The notes below the pieces were generated by a model. It was not told the DNA's origin. It worked only from the letters and a program-made list of their open reading frames with translations, and ran no database searches. A stretch of 64,000 nt of DNA from NCBI RefSeq assembly GCF_018263855.1, contig NZ_CP073318.1, positions 6,324,001 to 6,388,000 of the forward strand, in the 5' to 3' direction. Positions 63,381-64,000 of this stretch are shown here, piece after piece. Within the stretch, counting starts at the first letter, position 1, and every line of letters starts with the position of its first letter. The DNA comes from Kutzneria sp. CA-103260 (GTDB lineage Bacteria; Actinomycetota; Actinomycetes; Mycobacteriales; Pseudonocardiaceae). The position numbers were made by a program, and so were the translations under genes.

Positions 63381-64000
63381 TTACGGGGATGGCGGCCCGG
63401 TGAAGTACCCGGAGATGTCGGCAACGATGTCGACGGTTCCATGGTGATTCCAGAAGGCGATCTTCCCGTCGCTACCGACCGGGACGATCGCCGAGTTGGA
63501 GATGGTCTGCCCTGGTGAGAAGTTGAGGTTCGAGGTGTTCGGCTGCGCGGCGCCATCGGCATAGGCCGTCAGGAAGCTGTCCACCGTCGGATTCGTCACA
63601 GCGACGTGCAGCAGCACCGCGGTGACATTGGGCGGCATGCCAGCGCCATCGACGACCTGGACGCCGACGGGCTGCTCACCCACGGGAGCCACGACGCCGT
63701 TGGCTCCGGTGCCGTCCAAGGTATTGAGGACACGCTTCGGGTTCACCGTGGTGAACGTGCTGCCGGTGCCCGCGGTGTAGTAGCCGAAGACGTCAGCCAC
63801 GACGTCGGTGTTGCCTACCTTGTTCCAAATCGTGATCTGGCCCCTGCTGACCGGTACCACGGTCAGGTTGGCAACGCTCTGCCCGGCACCGAAGTTGACG
63901 TTCGACGTGCCCGGCCGCGAGCTTCCTGTCGCGTAGGCCGTCAAGAAGCCGGCGTCCGTGGGGCCGGTCGCGGTGAGGTTGAGCACGACCGCGGCAGCAT
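63381..64000 (-). CDS. Cell-surface repeat protein, 5' end beyond the window
   Basis: At least 206 codons, still open at the right edge. Two and a half copies of an about 95-residue beta-repeat are visible: LTAYATGSSRPGTSNVNFGAGQ and LTAYADGAAQPNTSNLNFSPGQ share the layout, and each copy ends DVVADVFGYYT or DIVADISGYFT. Such repeats occur in secreted actinobacterial proteins, often behind a protease or sugar-binding domain, which would lie outside the window. It is upstream of the RHS gene on the same strand, separated by 226 bp. Confidence 0.75.
   Translation of the reverse strand, partial: AAAVVLNLTATGPTDAGFLTAYATGSSRPGTSNVNFGAGQSVANLTVVPVSRGQITIWNKVGNTDVVADVFGYYTAGTGSTFTTVNPKRVLNTLDGTGANGVVAPVGEQPVGVQVVDGAGMPPNVTAVLLHVAVTNPTVDSFLTAYADGAAQPNTSNLNFSPGQTISNSAIVPVGSDGKIAFWNHHGTVDIVADISGYFTGPPSP

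Overview
The window is high-GC actinobacterial DNA (by eye about 70% G+C, with GTG starts common). Twin-arginine (Tat) secreted enzymes, F420-type luciferase-like oxidoreductases, SARP/LAL regulators, an ectABCD operon and long GAACGT-centred intergenic palindromes suggest the Pseudonocardiaceae (Amycolatopsis/Kutzneria-like). The genus is my inference and cannot be fixed from this sequence alone.

Layout. 1-20 kb is core metabolism: ilvE, pepA, lpdA, sucB (two lipoyl domains), a TIGR01777 epimerase, lipB and lipA. The order ilvE-pepA/B-sucB/dlaT-epimerase-lipB-lipA matches Mycobacterium tuberculosis Rv2210c-Rv2218. Here, however, lipB and lipA are separated by about 5.5 kb holding a Tat-secreted serine hydrolase with an ArsR-like partner, a hydrolase/LLM pair with a divergent LysR, and a TetR unit. 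20-28.6 kb carries membrane and secreted proteins, a P450, and a five-gene leftward redox operon (short membrane protein, ApbE, di-haem ferric-reductase-like protein, NuoF-like protein, ferredoxin). 28.8-45 kb holds Tat-exported GH9 and GH95 glycosidases, a LAL-type and a double-LuxR regulator, an HTH/Clp-N/DsbA mini-operon, a LysR/SDR pair, two divergent DJ-1/PfpI genes and a secreted SGNH hydrolase. 46-54.6 kb holds ectABCD (all junctions overlap by 4 bp), divergent from an AfsR-type regulator that is followed by a P450 and facing a ferritin-like gene.

From about 55.4 kb the character changes. A truncated acetyltransferase, short tandem repeats and the 3' half of a tRNA-Val(UAC) are followed by AT-richer DNA, a probable immunity gene, a 2146-residue secreted RHS protein with an exchanged C-terminal tip, and a partial cell-surface repeat protein that runs off the edge. 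I read this as one end of an island integrated at a tRNA gene and extending to the right.

Regulatory DNA is unusually legible. Near-perfect palindromes lie in front of the LysR/LLM, LysR/SDR, HTH/Clp-N, serine hydrolase and lpdA genes, a CRP-type TGTGA-N6-TCACA site precedes ectA, and a 15-bp TetR-type operator at the TetR gene recurs over the start codon of a reductase 2.6 kb away. A dispersed repeat supplies the last codons and the stop of two unrelated genes.
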